A DNA stretch of 64,000 bases from Bradyrhizobium sp. 186 (GTDB taxonomy: Bacteria; Pseudomonadota; Alphaproteobacteria; Rhizobiales; Xanthobacteraceae): NCBI RefSeq assembly GCF_023101685.1, contig NZ_CP082164.1, positions 3,100,001 to 3,164,000 of the forward strand. The letters run 5' to 3'. Made by a program: the position numbers and the translations under genes. The first letter of the stretch is position 1. The number at the start of each line of letters is the position of its first letter. The notes beneath the pieces were generated by a model. That model saw only the letters and a list, made by a program, of their open reading frames with translations, ran no database searches and was not told the origin of the DNA. Shown here piece by piece: positions 63,022-64,000 of the stretch.

Positions 63022-63163
63022 GCGATCGGCCTTTCTTGTCCGCACCGGTGAGCGTCTTCCAGCGGCGTACAATCATAGCGCGCAAAGGCGTTTCCGACAC
63101 TAGGCTTTGGTCGGATGCCGGCTGCGAGGGCGGAGCCGGCGTCTTGCGCGATCCCTCGCGGGC

Positions 63164-64000
63164 TCAGGCCGGCTCCAGGCCAAGAGACCGCGCGCTTTCG
63201 AGCCAGATCGGCAGCTCGCGCTGATACAGGGCGTTCGTCTCCTTGAAGCCGAGCGCGGGTTCGAGCACGAATGTGTTGAGAACCTGCTTCACCTTGGAAT
63301 CGCTGTTGGCGGCCACGCAGAGCTCGGCCAGCCGGTCGACGATCGGCTGCGGCGTCGCCTTCGGTACGGCCCAGCCGGTGAAGCCGCTCACGGTGAAGAA
63401 TTTTGACGTCGCGCCCTGCTCGGGCAGGGTCTTAATATCAGGGATCGCGGCGACCTTCTTGGAATGCACCGCGAACACGGTGCCACGGTCGCTCTGCAAG
63501 ACGGATTGCGCTGCCGTGTAGCTGCCCATCGCGGCATCGAGCGTGCCTTCCAGCATTCCCGTCCACATCGGGGCTTCGCCGCGATAGTGGATCGGCTCGA
63601 TGGCAAGGCCGTACTGCTTATTGAGCTCGTGGATCGTCATATGCGGGGCCGAGCCCGCGCTATAGGTGCCGAAGTTCACCTTGCCGCTCTTGCGCGCGAA
63701 GGCGACGAAGTCCTCCAGCGTCTTGATGCCGGTTTTCGGGTTCGCCACCAGCAGCAGCCCCGCGCCCGGAATGACGCTGGCGAGCGTCAAATCCTTGTCC
63801 ATGTCGTAGCCCGGATTCTTCATCACCACCCGGTTCATGACGTAGGTGGTCGAGATCGAGCACAGCACGGTGTGGCCGTCGGGCTCCGCGCGGGCGACCT
63901 CTGCCGTGCCGATCGCGCCCGAGGCGCCGGGCTTGTTTTCGACGACGACGGTCTTTCCCACCTGCTTCGAGATGAATTCGCCGAATGCGCGCGCGAGCAG
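63164..64000 (-). CDS. Bug/TctC-family tripartite transporter binding protein, 5' end beyond window
   Basis: 278 residues of a periplasmic solute-binding protein; the N-terminus and signal peptide are outside the window. The reading frame continues to base 64000 as LLARAFGEFISKQVGKTVVV, so codon 63961 is not the start. Family blocks are VENKPGASGAIGTAEVARAEPDGHT, KSGKVNFGTYSAGSAPHMTI and GFTGWAVPKATPQPIVDRL. These proteins bind carboxylates for TctAB-type transporters or act as sensors; many are orphans in this genus. The ligand is unknown. Confidence 0.88.
   Translation of the reverse strand: MLARAFGEFISKQVGKTVVVENKPGASGAIGTAEVARAEPDGHTVLCSISTTYVMNRVVMKNPGYDMDKDLTLASVIPGAGLLLVANPKTGIKTLEDFVAFARKSGKVNFGTYSAGSAPHMTIHELNKQYGLAIEPIHYRGEAPMWTGMLEGTLDAAMGSYTAAQSVLQSDRGTVFAVHSKKVAAIPDIKTLPEQGATSKFFTVSGFTGWAVPKATPQPIVDRLAELCVAANSDSKVKQVLNTFVLEPALGFKETNALYQRELPIWLESARSLGLEPA

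Noticed and set aside
1..64000. tRNA, rRNA or phage attachment sites
   Set aside because: No cloverleaf-like region, rRNA segment or integrase gene was recognised on either strand.

Overview
This window looks like chromosome of a Bradyrhizobium or very close relative (Alphaproteobacteria, Nitrobacteraceae). The basis is high GC, a subclass B3 beta-lactamase matching what I remember of BJP-1 of Bradyrhizobium, a lanthanide-type methanol dehydrogenase followed by the glutathione formaldehyde pathway, and small exported proteins of a type common in that genus. No rRNA, tRNA or CRISPR array was found. Nearly all the sequence is protein-coding.

Layout. (1) 0.2-10.4 kb: a stress and detoxification block with a soluble HWE/HisKA_2 histidine kinase, VOC protein, a tautomerase remnant, Tat-exported epoxide hydrolase, crotonase-fold protein, OsmC, cupin, MsrA, a TetR repressor, an EmrAB-type pump and an aldo-keto reductase. 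A TAACGAGC motif recurs upstream of several of these genes and forms a full palindrome in front of the pump. (2) 10.5-22.2 kb, minus strand: a 947-aa winged-helix/ATPase regulator, and a six-gene run nodT-like / macA / macB / response regulator / histidine kinase / MFS. (3) 22.5-25.0 kb: a BamA-type Omp85 protein outside the usual bam-lpx context. (4) 25.0-35.6 kb: histidine utilisation. hutI-hutH-hutU run right and hutF-hutC run left from a perfect 20-bp palindromic operator. The leftward unit continues into a NitT/TauT-type ABC importer and an M20 amidohydrolase that may supply the missing N-formylglutamate deformylase step. (5) 35.7-40.6 kb: a GGDEF-EAL protein, a BJP-1-like metallo-beta-lactamase and a secreted esterase-fold protein. 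(6) 40.6-44.5 kb: an intact IS1634-like element with 6-bp target duplication, a dispersed palindromic repeat, a truncated TonB receptor and small secreted proteins. (7) 44.7-46.2 kb: tungstate-uptake genes tupA and tupB without an ATPase. (8) 46.4-48.4 kb: an arsenic operon arsR-arsI-arsC-aqpS. (9) 48.6-50.1 kb: 3-hydroxybutyryl-CoA dehydrogenase and a truncated hemoglobin. (10) 50.3-62.4 kb: C1 and periplasmic oxidation, with a Rieske protein, a PQQ dehydrogenase with a lanthanide signature, a molybdenum hydroxylase pair, gfa, adhC, a c-type cytochrome, xoxF and a divergent AraC regulator. (11) The right edge has a small membrane protein and a partial Bug/TctC binding protein.

How the genes work together. 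XoxF would oxidise methanol in the periplasm and pass electrons to the adjacent cytochrome c. Gfa and AdhC would take formaldehyde onward through glutathione. Histidine degradation would yield glutamate through the HutF branch. The most interesting structural signal is a repeat family present three times: in every case its first bases (C-TAA-AGCGC) provide the TAA stop codon of the gene it follows, and the IS element has landed exactly on one of those junctions.
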